NCBI RefSeq assembly: GCF_013426915.1
Contig: NZ_AP023181.1
Coordinates: 1,984,001-2,048,000 of the forward strand
DNA: 64,000 bases
Direction of reading: 5' to 3'
Origin: Paraburkholderia sp. PGU19
GTDB lineage: Bacteria; Pseudomonadota; Gammaproteobacteria; Burkholderiales; Burkholderiaceae
The notes under the pieces were generated by a model. That model had not been told where the DNA came from and did no database searches. It saw only the letters and a program-made list of their open reading frames with translations. Shown one piece after another: positions 43,842 through 52,373 of this stretch. How positions within the stretch are numbered: position 1 is the stretch's first letter; the number at the start of each line of letters is the position of its first letter. The translations under genes were made by a program, and so were the position numbers.

Positions 43842-44635
43842 ACATCGACGGCGCTACCCGGCTGTACGCGATCATCGGCGACCCTGTCGCGCAGGTGCGC
43901 TCGCCATCGGTGTACACCGCGCACTTCGCGCGCCATGACATCCATGCCGTGATGTTCGCCGCGCAAGCCAGCCGCGATTCGTTCGATACAGCGATGCGTG
44001 GACTGATGTCGCTTGGCAACCTCGACGGCTTGCTGATCACGTCGCCGCACAAGGCCGCCGCGCTCGCATTCGCCGACCATCTGTCGACGCGGGCGCAAAT
44101 CGTCGGCGCGATCAATGCACTGCGTCGCGAGCCCGATGGAAGCTGGACGGGCGACATGTTCGACGGCGTCGGGTTCGTGAGTGCGGCGCAGAAGGTCATG
44201 CCGCTCAGTGGAAAGCACGTGCTGCTGTTCGGCTGCGGCGGCGCGGGCGCCGCGATTGCCGCAGAGCTGGCGACGCACGGCGTCCACGCGATTTCGCTCG
44301 TCGATCCCGATGCGAATCGGGCGCGGACTTTACGCGATGCGTTGGCCGAACATTTTCGCGGTTGCGATGTGAGCGTCGGCAATGACGGCGCAAAGCACGA
44401 CGTCGTTGTCAACGCTTCTATCGTCGGGATGAAGGCCGATGATGGCTTGCCTGGCGATCCAGGTGCGATTGGCGCAGGAAGTTTGGTGGGCGACGTCGTG
44501 CTGAGGCCGCCCGCCACGCCGACTGTGCTCGTAGGACTCGCGCGCGAACGAGGCGCCCATGTGGTCACCGGACAGGACATGCACGGCGCCCAGGTCGACG
44601 CGATCCTCGAATTCTTCGACCAAGGAGCCCGATGA
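43838..44635 (+). CDS. Shikimate dehydrogenase-like enzyme (atypical)
   Basis: A 265-residue AroE-fold protein. Substrate loop YAIIGDPVAQVRSPSVY, catalytic Lys in ITSPHKAAAL, NADP-type glycine loop FGCGGAGAAIAAEL. Where AroE has NTDG the sequence is DMFDGVGF, so the usual Asn/Thr of the substrate site are replaced while the Asp stays; this points to quinate-like or another substrate. Coupled to both neighbours by ATGA overlaps, it is a catabolic rather than biosynthetic member. Confidence 0.88.
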   Translation: MNIDGATRLYAIIGDPVAQVRSPSVYTAHFARHDIHAVMFAAQASRDSFDTAMRGLMSLGNLDGLLITSPHKAAALAFADHLSTRAQIVGAINALRREPDGSWTGDMFDGVGFVSAAQKVMPLSGKHVLLFGCGGAGAAIAAELATHGVHAISLVDPDANRARTLRDALAEHFRGCDVSVGNDGAKHDVVVNASIVGMKADDGLPGDPGAIGAGSLVGDVVLRPPATPTVLVGLARERGAHVVTGQDMHGAQVDAILEFFDQGAR

Positions 44636-45297
44636 TGTCCCTGCTCGGCAAGGCCGCTGTGCTGATCTGGAACGACGTCATCGAGACGGAGCGCGACGCG
44701 TTCTACCGTTGGCACGACAAGGAGCACATACCCGAGCGTCTCGCGCTGCCGGGTTTCCTGCGCGGCCGTCGCTATCGCGGCAGCGGCGTGACGGAATGGC
44801 TGACGCTGTACGAAGCCGACGACGTCGCCGTGCTGACGAGCCCCGCCTACCTGGCGCGACTGAACGACCCGACGCCGCTCACGCAGAGCACGGTGCGCGC
44901 GTTCCGCAATACGGCGCGTTCGATCTGCGTCGTCGAGAAGACGACGGGCGCGAGCACGGGCGGCCATGCGCTGACGTTGCCGCTGCCTGCCGGCTTCGAC
45001 GCGCGTCATCTGTTCGAAGGCGAAGCGCCCGCCATTACCGCCGATACAGGCGTGCTGGCCGCGCATCTGTTCGTCGCCGACGACGCGGCCAGCCACCTCG
45101 ACACGCGCGAAGCGCGAGAACGGGCATACGTGGTGCCGCCGCGCGTGCTGTTCGTCGAAACCTCGACGCTCGAAGCGGCGCGCAAGCAACTCGCCCGTCT
45201 GCTGGCCGGTATCGATACGGCGCAGCGCGATGAAGCGGCGGCAGGCGCGGGCGTTTTCACGCTCGAAATCAGCCGTCTCGCCACACTCAACCATTGA
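44632..45297 (+). CDS. EthD/DUF4286-like dimeric alpha-beta barrel protein
   Basis: A 221-residue protein made of two ferredoxin-like halves: FYRWHDKEHIPERLALPGFLRGRRY in the first and AHLFVADDAASHLDT in the second. The W-H-D-x-E-H motif is typical of EthD/DUF4286 proteins found in aromatic and sterol breakdown operons. The exact function is unknown. It overlaps the previous stop (ATGA) and is 14 nt from the FAH gene. Confidence 0.75.
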   Translation: MMSLLGKAAVLIWNDVIETERDAFYRWHDKEHIPERLALPGFLRGRRYRGSGVTEWLTLYEADDVAVLTSPAYLARLNDPTPLTQSTVRAFRNTARSICVVEKTTGASTGGHALTLPLPAGFDARHLFEGEAPAITADTGVLAAHLFVADDAASHLDTREARERAYVVPPRVLFVETSTLEAARKQLARLLAGIDTAQRDEAAAGAGVFTLEISRLATLNH

Positions 45298-45311
45298 TTT
45301 CAGGAAACACG

Positions 45312-46172
45312 ATGAAGCTACTCAGATACGGACCCGAAGGACAGGAGAAACCCGGGCTGCTCGACGAACAGGGCGCTATTCGCGATGCGTCGTCGCTATG
45401 TGCCGATTTCACGCCCGCATTCTTCGCGGACAGCGGGATCGAAAAATTGCGCGGCGCGGACCTGGCTCGCCTGCCCGTCGTCGAGGGTACGCCGCGCCTT
45501 GGTTCATGCATCGCGCAACCAGGCAACTTTGTCGCCATCGGGCTCAACTACGTGCAGCACGCAATCGAGACCAACGCGCCGATTCCCGCCGAGCCGATCA
45601 TCTTCAACAAGGCGCCGTCGTGCCTCTCCGGCCCGAACGATCCTGTCATCCTGCCGCGCGGCTCGACCAAGTGCGATTGGGAAGTGGAGATCGCGCTGGT
45701 GATCGGACGGCGTGCGCTCTATGTGCCCAACGAGACTGCACTCGACTACGTGGCCGGCTATTGCGTCTGCAACGACGTATCCGAGCGTGAGATGCAACTC
45801 GAGCACGGCGGGCAGTGGGTAAAAGGCAAGATGTTCCCGACTTTCGGCCCGCTCGGTCCGTGGCTCGTGACGCCCGACGAAATCGACGACGTGCAGCAGC
45901 TCGGCTTGTGGCTCGAACTGAACGGCAAGCGCATCCAGGACTCGTCGACATCGGACATGATCTTCCGCCTTGCGACGATCGTGTCATACGTCAGCCGTCA
46001 TGTGCTGCTGCAACCCGGCGACGTTATCACGACGGGCACACCACCCGGCGTTGGCCTCGGCATGAAGCCGGAGCGTTTCCTGAAACCGGGCGACGTGATG
46101 GAACTCGGTGTGCAAGGGCTCGGCACGCAGAAGCAGACCGTGCTCGCATTCGAAGATTCGGCGCTCGCTTGA
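45312..46172 (+). CDS. Fumarylacetoacetate hydrolase-family protein
   Basis: A 286-residue FAH-superfamily enzyme. Metal ligands in KCDWEVEIALVIG (ExE), followed by YCVCNDVSEREMQL and TGTPPGVGLGMKP. These enzymes split C-C bonds of 2,4-diketo acids, or act as hydratases or decarboxylases on oxo acids. Start ATG 45312 with AGGAAA; a TTG at 45294 is less likely. The context suggests processing of a keto acid from the dehydrogenase. Confidence 0.92.
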   Translation: MKLLRYGPEGQEKPGLLDEQGAIRDASSLCADFTPAFFADSGIEKLRGADLARLPVVEGTPRLGSCIAQPGNFVAIGLNYVQHAIETNAPIPAEPIIFNKAPSCLSGPNDPVILPRGSTKCDWEVEIALVIGRRALYVPNETALDYVAGYCVCNDVSEREMQLEHGGQWVKGKMFPTFGPLGPWLVTPDEIDDVQQLGLWLELNGKRIQDSSTSDMIFRLATIVSYVSRHVLLQPGDVITTGTPPGVGLGMKPERFLKPGDVMELGVQGLGTQKQTVLAFEDSALA

Positions 46173-46185
46173 GGCGCTGACACGT

Positions 46186-46217
46186 GCCGGGCATTCGCGT
46201 CGTGTGAATGACCCGGC
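46186..46217 (+). other. Hairpin between FAH and MFS genes
   Basis: GCCGGG-c-ATTC, 9-nt loop, GAAT-ga-CCCGGC forms a bulged 10-bp stem in the 83-nt gap before the transporter. It may stabilise or attenuate the mRNA; there is no T run. Confidence 0.35.
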
Positions 46218-46282
46218 CCGGTATTCAATCCAATCCAAGAGACAGGAGACCCGGTATGGACAACCGGTCAGGAGGAGGCGTG

Positions 46283-47569
46283 ATGAAAGCCACCGATGCA
46301 GCCGCGAATGTTTCGACGACGAAAGCGTTGCCCTGGTACAGGGACATTTCGTGGCCGCAATGGCGCGTTCTGATCGCCGCATGGGGCGTGTGGGTGATGG
46401 ACGCGGTTGACTTTCTCGCGATCACGTTCGTGCTGAACGACATCGCGAAGCATTTCAACGTGCCGCTCAGCACGGCGTCGCTGTTGCTGTTTGCGACGTA
46501 TGGCGTGCGCTGGATAGGCGGCTTGATGTTCGGCAGCCTGAGCGACCGTATCGGCCGCAAGATTCCGCTGGTGATCACGCTGGCGTGGTTCACGGCGGGC
46601 GCCGTGCTGACAGGGCTGTCGTGGAGTTTCGTGTCGCTTGCGGTATTCCGTCTGCTGCTCGGCTTTGGCATGGCGCCGGGCTTCTCGCTCGGCGCGACGA
46701 TGGTCGCCGAATCGTGGCCGGAAAAGCACCGGGCGATCGGCATCGGCATTCTCGATACGGGCTGGGGGCTTGGCGCCATCGGCGCGGCGATTGCCTACGA
46801 TCTCGTCTATCCGCACTTCGGCTGGCGCGGCATGTTCTTTGTCGGTGTCATCCCCGCGATCCTGCTCGGCGTGTTCATTCTGCTGTGCGTGCCGGAATCG
46901 CAGGCGTTCAGGGCGAGCGGCCGAAAGCTTCGCACGCCGTTGCGCGACAATCCCGCCGTCGTGCTGTTCAGACTCTATCCGCGCCGCGTTGGCTACCTCG
47001 CGTTGTTGATGCTGGTGTTGTGCTTCGGCTCATGGCCGTTTCAGGGGCTCTTTCCTACTTATCTGAAGTCGCTTTCATTCGAGCCTTTGACGATCACCTG
47101 GCTGACGATGACGTCGGCAGTCGGACAGGTGTTTGGCTTCTTCGCGTCCGGTTTCATCGCGGAACGGCTCGGGCGGCGCGCGGGGATCAGTGCGATGCTA
47201 GGCGCGGGGGCGGTGTGCGTGGTGGCGCTGGTGTACAGCGTCAATCAGTTTCTGCTTGCCGAATGCTTCGCGTTTTTGAGCGGGTTTTTCCTCGTCGGAT
47301 CGTCGGGCATCTGGGGAACGATACTGACGGAGAACCTGCCTCGCGACGTGCGTGCGTCGGGAGTGGGCTTCCTCTATAACATCGGCGTCGTAGGTGGCGG
47401 TATTGCACCGTACATCGTGCTGTCGACCGTCAAGGCCGCAAGCATGACGATCGCGCTGGGTATCGCGGTCTTCACCATCGGCGCGGCACTGGCGGCGATC
47501 GTGATTCTGCGGTCGGTGCGCGAAACGAAGGGCATGCAGTTGAGCGAAATCGACGCTGGCGGTCACTAA
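46283..47569 (+). CDS. MFS transporter, aromatic/organic acid:H+ symporter type
   Basis: A 428-residue major facilitator with twelve helices; helix 1 carries WVMDAVDFLAI, similar to the DGxD motif of aromatic-acid carriers (PcaK/NanT group), and motif A is GSLSDRIGRK. I prefer ATG 46283 with a perfect AGGAGG; ATG 46256 with AGGAGA is a real alternative. It ends the LacI-controlled operon and should import its substrate. Confidence 0.9.
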   Translation: MKATDAAANVSTTKALPWYRDISWPQWRVLIAAWGVWVMDAVDFLAITFVLNDIAKHFNVPLSTASLLLFATYGVRWIGGLMFGSLSDRIGRKIPLVITLAWFTAGAVLTGLSWSFVSLAVFRLLLGFGMAPGFSLGATMVAESWPEKHRAIGIGILDTGWGLGAIGAAIAYDLVYPHFGWRGMFFVGVIPAILLGVFILLCVPESQAFRASGRKLRTPLRDNPAVVLFRLYPRRVGYLALLMLVLCFGSWPFQGLFPTYLKSLSFEPLTITWLTMTSAVGQVFGFFASGFIAERLGRRAGISAMLGAGAVCVVALVYSVNQFLLAECFAFLSGFFLVGSSGIWGTILTENLPRDVRASGVGFLYNIGVVGGGIAPYIVLSTVKAASMTIALGIAVFTIGAALAAIVILRSVRETKGMQLSEIDAGGH

Positions 47570-47585
47570 CGGGGCCGCCGTGGAT

Positions 47586-47612
47586 GCGGCGAACCCTTAA
47601 CGGGTTCGCCGC
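47586..47612. terminator. Strong hairpin between convergent genes
   Basis: GCGGCGAACCC-TTAAC-GGGTTCGCCGC is a perfect 11-bp stem with a 5-nt loop, between the MFS gene and the convergent SDR gene. It lacks a T tail but is well placed to end both transcripts. Confidence 0.65.
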
Positions 47613-47629
47613 GCTGCTTCGACTACGGG

Positions 47630-48385
47630 CTACACCTGCGCCTGTCCGCCATCTGCCGTGATCTCGGCGCCATTGATAAAGCTCGAATCGTCGGATGCCA
47701 GAAACGTCACCACTTTGGCGATTTCCATCGGATCGGCAAGACGACCGATAGGCACGAGCGACGTGAGATACGACAGCAAACCGTCCTGACCTTCCTTCGT
47801 GTCGCCTCCGAGTTCCGCGAGGCCCACAGTCCGGGTCGAGCCCGGGCTCACGACGTTGACGCGAATGCCGCGGTCCTTCAAGTCGAGCACCCAACTCCGC
47901 GCGAGGCTGCGCACCGCCGCCTTCGAAGCGCTATAGATGCTGAACGCCTGCGTCCCCGTCGAGCCGGCAATCGAGCCGGTGAGAATGATCGACCCGCCGC
48001 GCGACATGAGCGGCAGCGCGCTTTGAACGGTAAAGACCACCGCGCGGACATTGCGATTGAAGGTGTCATCGAAATGCTGCTCGGAAATATCGCCGAGCGG
48101 CGCCAGCGAGCCACCGCCGGCGTTGGCGAAAAGAATGTCGAGACGTCCTTCGCGCTCGCGGATCAATTTCATCAGCGCGTCGAGATCGGCGCTGCGCGTG
48201 ACGTCGCCCTGAACGCCCGTCGCAGCGTGACCGATTGCGCTCACCGCCGCATCCAGTTCAGCCTGACGGCGGCCCGTGACATAAACCTTCGCGCCTTCGC
48301 GTGCGAGATCCTGTGCGGCGGCCAAACCGATGCCGCTCGTGCCGCCCGTCACCAGTGCGATTTTGCCTTCCAGTCGTTTGCTCAT
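47630..48385 (-). CDS. Short-chain dehydrogenase/reductase
   Basis: A 251-residue classical [11 protein letters not shown] cofactor loop, NAGGG, catalytic Ser in LTGSIAG and YSASK. The acidic/basic choice after strand 2 (TGRRQAEL) suggests NADP(H). Divergent from the LysR gene at 48532, which likely regulates it. Confidence 0.92.
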   Translation of the reverse strand: MSKRLEGKIALVTGGTSGIGLAAAQDLAREGAKVYVTGRRQAELDAAVSAIGHAATGVQGDVTRSADLDALMKLIREREGRLDILFANAGGGSLAPLGDISEQHFDDTFNRNVRAVVFTVQSALPLMSRGGSIILTGSIAGSTGTQAFSIYSASKAAVRSLARSWVLDLKDRGIRVNVVSPGSTRTVGLAELGGDTKEGQDGLLSYLTSLVPIGRLADPMEIAKVVTFLASDDSSFINGAEITADGGQAQV

Positions 48386-48531
48386 GATGTCCTCAAGTGA
48401 AATGAATGAATCGATGTGGCAACGATAAATGTTTCTCCTGCGACAATAAATAGGCTGTGTGCTAAATCATTGTTTATGGATATGAATAATTGCGATATGA
48501 TCAGCACGGTCAATCAAAGCGTGGAACCGGA
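48386..48531. promoter_or_regulatory. SDR/LysR divergent promoter
   Basis: The 146-nt region is AT-rich. It contains repeated ATAAAT and an imperfect dyad around 48466-48495 (CATTGTTTAT ... ATAATTGCGAT), which may be the LysR site. No perfect palindrome. Confidence 0.4.
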
Positions 48532-49449
48532 ATGGATCAGTTGCTCGCATTGCGCGTGTTCGTGCGGATCGCCGAATCGGGCGGATTCGGCAAGGCCGCC
48601 GATACCCTCAACATACCGAGGCCAACCGTCACCAAACTGATCCAGGATCTCGAAACTCACCTGCGGGTCAAGCTGTTTCAGCGCTCCACGCGCAAGGTGA
48701 CCGTCACCGACGAAGGCCAGGCCTATTACCATCGCGCACTCAAGGTGCTCGCGGACGTCGACGAGATGGACACGCTTTTCGCCGACTCTCGCGGCACGCC
48801 GCGAGGGCGTTTGCGGGTGGATATCGGGTCGTCGCTGGCCAATCTGATCCTGTTGCCGCATCTTCCGTTGTTCCGGCAGCGCTATCCGGAGATTCAACTC
48901 GAACTGGGCGTCAGCGACAGGGAAGTCGATCTGATCGGCGAGGGCGTGGACTGCGTGATCCGGGGTGGCGAACTGACGGACACGTCGCTGATTGCGAGGC
49001 GTATCGCGAGCCTCGATTGGGGCACGTATGCTGGCACGGGATACATGAGATCGCGCAAGCTGCCGGCGCATCCGGACGAACTGCACGGCGAGCACGACCT
49101 CGTCGGCTATTTCTCATCGCGGACGGGCCGCGTTTTCACGATGTTCTTCGAGCGCGGCGACGAGAAAATCCAGATCGATCCGAAGGGCACGCGAGGGGTT
49201 TCCGTCAATGAGAGTACCGCGCATCTGACCTCATTGGTCAGCGGGCTTGGTGTCGGCCAGACGTTCGCGTTCATGGCGCGTGCGGGGCTCGCGAATGGCG
49301 ATCTCGTTCAGCTTCTTCCTGAGTGGAGCCGGCCCTTGCATCCTCTGCATATCGTCTTTGCGAAGTCGCAACACGACAGCGCGAGGATGCGGGCGTTCGT
49401 CGATTGGGCGCTGGAGATTTTTCGGCCGTATGACCGGTTGCACGCGTAG
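48532..49449 (+). CDS. LysR-family transcriptional regulator
   Basis: A 305-residue LTTR of the CrgA/PtxR-like group: MDQLLALRVFVRIAESGGFGKAADTLNIPRPTVTKLI and the IGEGVDCVIRGGELTDTSLIARRI motif of that group. Start at ATG 48532; an upstream in-frame ATG at 48490 lies within the promoter. Divergent SDR is the probable target. Confidence 0.92.
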   Translation: MDQLLALRVFVRIAESGGFGKAADTLNIPRPTVTKLIQDLETHLRVKLFQRSTRKVTVTDEGQAYYHRALKVLADVDEMDTLFADSRGTPRGRLRVDIGSSLANLILLPHLPLFRQRYPEIQLELGVSDREVDLIGEGVDCVIRGGELTDTSLIARRIASLDWGTYAGTGYMRSRKLPAHPDELHGEHDLVGYFSSRTGRVFTMFFERGDEKIQIDPKGTRGVSVNESTAHLTSLVSGLGVGQTFAFMARAGLANGDLVQLLPEWSRPLHPLHIVFAKSQHDSARMRAFVDWALEIFRPYDRLHA

Positions 49450-49492
49450 TCCCTTCACAACGCGTCGAACTGGATCGCACCGCCATTCAAAC

Positions 49493-49567
49493 TTTAGAAA
49501 ATCTAAATCATCCGCGACCGACGAGCCACTATTCTTCGTTTTTTTGAGTTCCTATGCTGATCCGTAA
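49493..49567 (+). promoter_or_regulatory. Promoter block A with TTTAGA-AAA-TCTAAA palindrome
   Basis: A perfect 15-bp dyad (49493-49507) is followed after 21 nt by a 39-nt T-rich element (49529-49567) ending TATGCTGATCCGTAA. The same arrangement with the same distances occurs at 52266-52340. The dyad contains a LysR-type T-N11-A core. It precedes the binding-protein/dioxygenase operon by 59 nt. Confidence 0.65.
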
Positions 49568-49626
49568 TCGACGGACAAGGGAATCGTCCGTTTTTTCAAC
49601 GGTTGCTGTCTGGAACGGGGATGCTC

Positions 49627-50400
49627 ATGAAAAAGCCGCTGGTTTGTCTCGCACTATTGCTCGCAGCATTGTCCGTGCACGCGAAGGAATTGACCGAACT
49701 GAAGTTCGGTGTCGATCCCACTTACGCGCCGTTCGAGTCGAAGGCGCCCGACGGCAAGCTCGTCGGCTTTGAAATTGATCTCGGCAATGAGATTTGCCGC
49801 CGGCTCCACGCAAAATGCGTATGGGTCGAAACGGCATTCGACGGCATCATTCCCGCACTGCAGGGGCGCAAGTTCGACGCGATTCTGTCGGCCATGTCGG
49901 TGACGCCGAAACGCGAAACACAGGTGGCATTCTCGACAACGTTGTTCAACACGCCGAGCAGTCTGATCGGGCGCACGGGTGCTGGTCTGCAGGCCTCGGC
50001 GGAATCGCTGAAGGGAAAGAACATCGGTGTTGCACAAGGCTCGACGCAAGAGGCGTACGCGAAAGCATACTGGGCGTCCGCCGGCATCAATGTCGTTTCA
50101 TACGCCAATCAGGAACTCGTCTACACCGATCTGCGCTCGGGGCGGCTCGACGCGACGTTGACCGATATGATTTCCGGCAGCGAGGGCTTTCTGAAGACGC
50201 CGCAAGGGCAGGGCTATGCGTTCCTCGGAGGGCCCGTGAACGATGCGAAGACGCTGGGCAAAGGCGCCGCGATTGGTTTGCGCAAAGACGATCCGCAGCT
50301 ACGTGAGATGATCAATCAGGCCATTGCCGATATGATCAAGGACGGAACGTACCAGAAGATCGAACGCCGCTACTTCAACTTCGATATTCTGAACGGCTGA
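49627..50400 (+). CDS. Basic-amino-acid-type ABC substrate-binding protein
   Basis: A 257-residue SBP_bac_3 protein of the lysine/arginine/ornithine/histidine type: signal peptide ending VHA (about residue 18), then LKFGVDPTYAPFESKAPDGKLVGFEIDLG, and GRKFDAILSAMSVTPKRE. ATG 49627 has GGGG 8 nt upstream; in-frame ATG 49621 and TTG 49603 are alternatives. No permease or ATPase is encoded with it, so it must dock on a transporter elsewhere. 32 nt before the dioxygenase gene. Confidence 0.9.
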   Translation: MKKPLVCLALLLAALSVHAKELTELKFGVDPTYAPFESKAPDGKLVGFEIDLGNEICRRLHAKCVWVETAFDGIIPALQGRKFDAILSAMSVTPKRETQVAFSTTLFNTPSSLIGRTGAGLQASAESLKGKNIGVAQGSTQEAYAKAYWASAGINVVSYANQELVYTDLRSGRLDATLTDMISGSEGFLKTPQGQGYAFLGGPVNDAKTLGKGAAIGLRKDDPQLREMINQAIADMIKDGTYQKIERRYFNFDILNG

Positions 50401-50432
50401 GACGATCGAATCGCGCCTTATACGGAGACACC

Positions 50433-51275
50433 ATGCTGCAAGACATCGACGCACGCATCGAACGTGCGCTGACGCCGGAACTGATCGCCGACTTTCGCCG
50501 AGATGGCGCGGTATGCATCCGCAAGCTCTTCACGGAAGACGATATTGCGCTGCTACGCGAAGGGATCGAGCGCAACATCGCGCAGCCGAGTCCGCGCGCG
50601 AAGGTCGCGAGCCGTCCCGACGATCCGGGCTGGTTCTTCGAAGACTTCTGCAACTGGCAGGACAATGACGCGTATCGCCGCTTTATTTACGAGTCGGCCG
50701 CGCCAGTGGCGGCGGGCGCGTTGATGGGCGGCGAAACGGTGCGGCTCTATCACGACCATCTGCTCGTGAAAGAACCGAACACACGGCAGCGCACGCCGTG
50801 GCATCAGGACCAGCCGTACTACAACATCAGCGGCTCGCAGAACGTCAGCATGTGGATTCCCGTCGATCCCGTTTCGCGCGAATCGACGCTGGAATTCGTG
50901 GCCGGCTCGCATCTCGGCCCGTGGCTCATGCCACGCACGTTCATGGACAATGAAGCGAAGTGGTTTCCGGAAGGCAGTCTCGCCGACTTGCCGGATATCG
51001 AGGCGAATCGCGCCGCTTATCCGATCATAGGATGGGCGCTTGAACCGGGCGACATGGTGTGCTTCAACATGCTGACCTTGCATGCGTCGGGCGGTGTTGG
51101 CGGCAACACGCGGCGGCGTGCGTTTTCGGTCCGCTTCATCGGCGATGACGTTCGTCACGCGCCGCGCCGCTGGCGCACGTCTCCTGATTTCCCCGGCCTG
51201 GATGCGCAATTGCCCGAAGGCGCGCCGATGGACCATCCGCTTTTCCCCGTGCTCTGGCGCGCGAGCGCGAGTTGA
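50433..51275 (+). CDS. Phytanoyl-CoA dioxygenase (PhyH) family oxygenase
   Basis: A 280-residue Fe(II)/2-oxoglutarate dioxygenase. Iron ligands: HxD in PWHQDQPYYN and the distal His in MLTLHASGG; the 2-oxoglutarate Arg is in RRRAFSVRFIGDD. PhyH relatives hydroxylate free amino acids and small amines as well as acyl-CoAs. Being co-transcribed with an amino-acid-type binding protein, its likely substrate is an amino acid or betaine. Confidence 0.9.
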   Translation: MLQDIDARIERALTPELIADFRRDGAVCIRKLFTEDDIALLREGIERNIAQPSPRAKVASRPDDPGWFFEDFCNWQDNDAYRRFIYESAAPVAAGALMGGETVRLYHDHLLVKEPNTRQRTPWHQDQPYYNISGSQNVSMWIPVDPVSRESTLEFVAGSHLGPWLMPRTFMDNEAKWFPEGSLADLPDIEANRAAYPIIGWALEPGDMVCFNMLTLHASGGVGGNTRRRAFSVRFIGDDVRHAPRRWRTSPDFPGLDAQLPEGAPMDHPLFPVLWRASAS

Positions 51276-51291
51276 CGCACGGTTCTCCGCT

Positions 51292-52239
51292 TCAGGCGAC
51301 CACGTTCAGCATGCTATCGTTGAGTTGCTGCTGTTCCTTGCCACGCGTCACGAGCCAGCGGTGAAAGCTGCGGCAATGCGGCCTGTCGAACGCGTTCGGC
51401 TTCCATGTGAGGAAATACGGCCACGGTAGCGACAACCCGAGCGCGAAGGGCATCACGAGACGGCCTGCGGCGAGATCGTCGCAGACCATCGAGCTTTGCG
51501 CGAGCACGAAACCGTAACCGTCAATAGCCGCCTGAATCGCGACGCTCGAAAGCGAAAACACCTGACGGTTCTCGTTCAGTTCACTGCAATCGACGTCGTT
51601 GGCGACGAGCCATTCGCGCCACGAAGGCGGCGACGCGAACTTCGGCCGCCAGTCGACCGATATCAACGGATAGCCGAGAATCTCAGTGGGCGTGACGAGC
51701 GGCGCGTCCGCTGCGAGCAGTCGCGGACTGCACACGGGCACCACGTAATCGCGGAACAGTTCGACGGAATTCTCGACATCCGCGATGCGCTCGCCGTAGC
51801 TGATACGAAAGTCGATGTCGTAGCCATCGGGCGATGGCTCCGTGTGCGCGCCGTCCAGATACACGCTGAGATCGGCGTGCTGGCTCTGCCATTCGAGCAT
51901 GCGCGGCGCGAGCCATTTCGACAGTAGTGAAGGCAGCGCGCTGACGCTGAGGTTACGCGTGTTCTTCGCTCGCTCGATTTCCGCATGCGCGACGCGCAGG
52001 CTTTCGAACGCGGCCGCGCAGCTCTCGTGATACTGGCGTCCGATCGACGTCAGGCTGAGCCGCTTGCCGTCCTTTTGCGTGAGGTGCAGTCCGAGCGTGT
52101 CTTCGAGCAGCTTGATCTGCTGGCTCACTGCACCGGGGGAGATGCCAAGCCGCTTCGCCGCTTCCGTCACGCCGCCACACCGGCCTACCGCTTCGAACAC
52201 CTGCAGCGCGCGCAAAGGGGGAAAGCTGTTCGTCGTCAT
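51292..52239 (-). CDS. LysR-family regulator, GcvA-like
   Basis: A 315-residue LTTR of the GcvA type (PLRALQVFEAVGRCGGVTEAAKRLGISPGAVSQQIKLLE). It is divergent from the Rieske oxygenase operon and lies between the two promoter blocks with the TTTAGA dyad, so it is the probable regulator of both. Its own promoter overlaps block B. Confidence 0.93.
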   Translation of the reverse strand: MTTNSFPPLRALQVFEAVGRCGGVTEAAKRLGISPGAVSQQIKLLEDTLGLHLTQKDGKRLSLTSIGRQYHESCAAAFESLRVAHAEIERAKNTRNLSVSALPSLLSKWLAPRMLEWQSQHADLSVYLDGAHTEPSPDGYDIDFRISYGERIADVENSVELFRDYVVPVCSPRLLAADAPLVTPTEILGYPLISVDWRPKFASPPSWREWLVANDVDCSELNENRQVFSLSSVAIQAAIDGYGFVLAQSSMVCDDLAAGRLVMPFALGLSLPWPYFLTWKPNAFDRPHCRSFHRWLVTRGKEQQQLNDSMLNVVA

Positions 52240-52265
52240 CGTATGGGTGGGGGAAGGTTCGACGA

Positions 52266-52340
52266 TTTAGAAACTCTAAACGAACAGCCAGAGTTTGACA
52301 TCTGTTCTTTTATGTTTTGGCTTTTTATCCTGATCGGTAA
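52266..52340 (+). promoter_or_regulatory. Promoter block B with TTTAGA-AAC-TCTAAA palindrome
   Basis: A perfect 15-bp dyad (52266-52280), 21 nt, then a 39-nt element (52302-52340) ending TATCCTGATCGGTAA. The 39-nt element matches block A at 28 of 39 positions without gaps. The dyad lies in the LysR/Rieske divergent promoter. Confidence 0.7.
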
Positions 52341-52373
52341 GTCAATACGAAACCGGACAACGGAGGCAGCGCA

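Noticed and set aside
43717..45294. 525-codon minus-strand open frame
   Set aside because: It lies opposite three well-supported plus-strand genes, and its product has the Arg/His-rich composition of antisense GC-rich frames.
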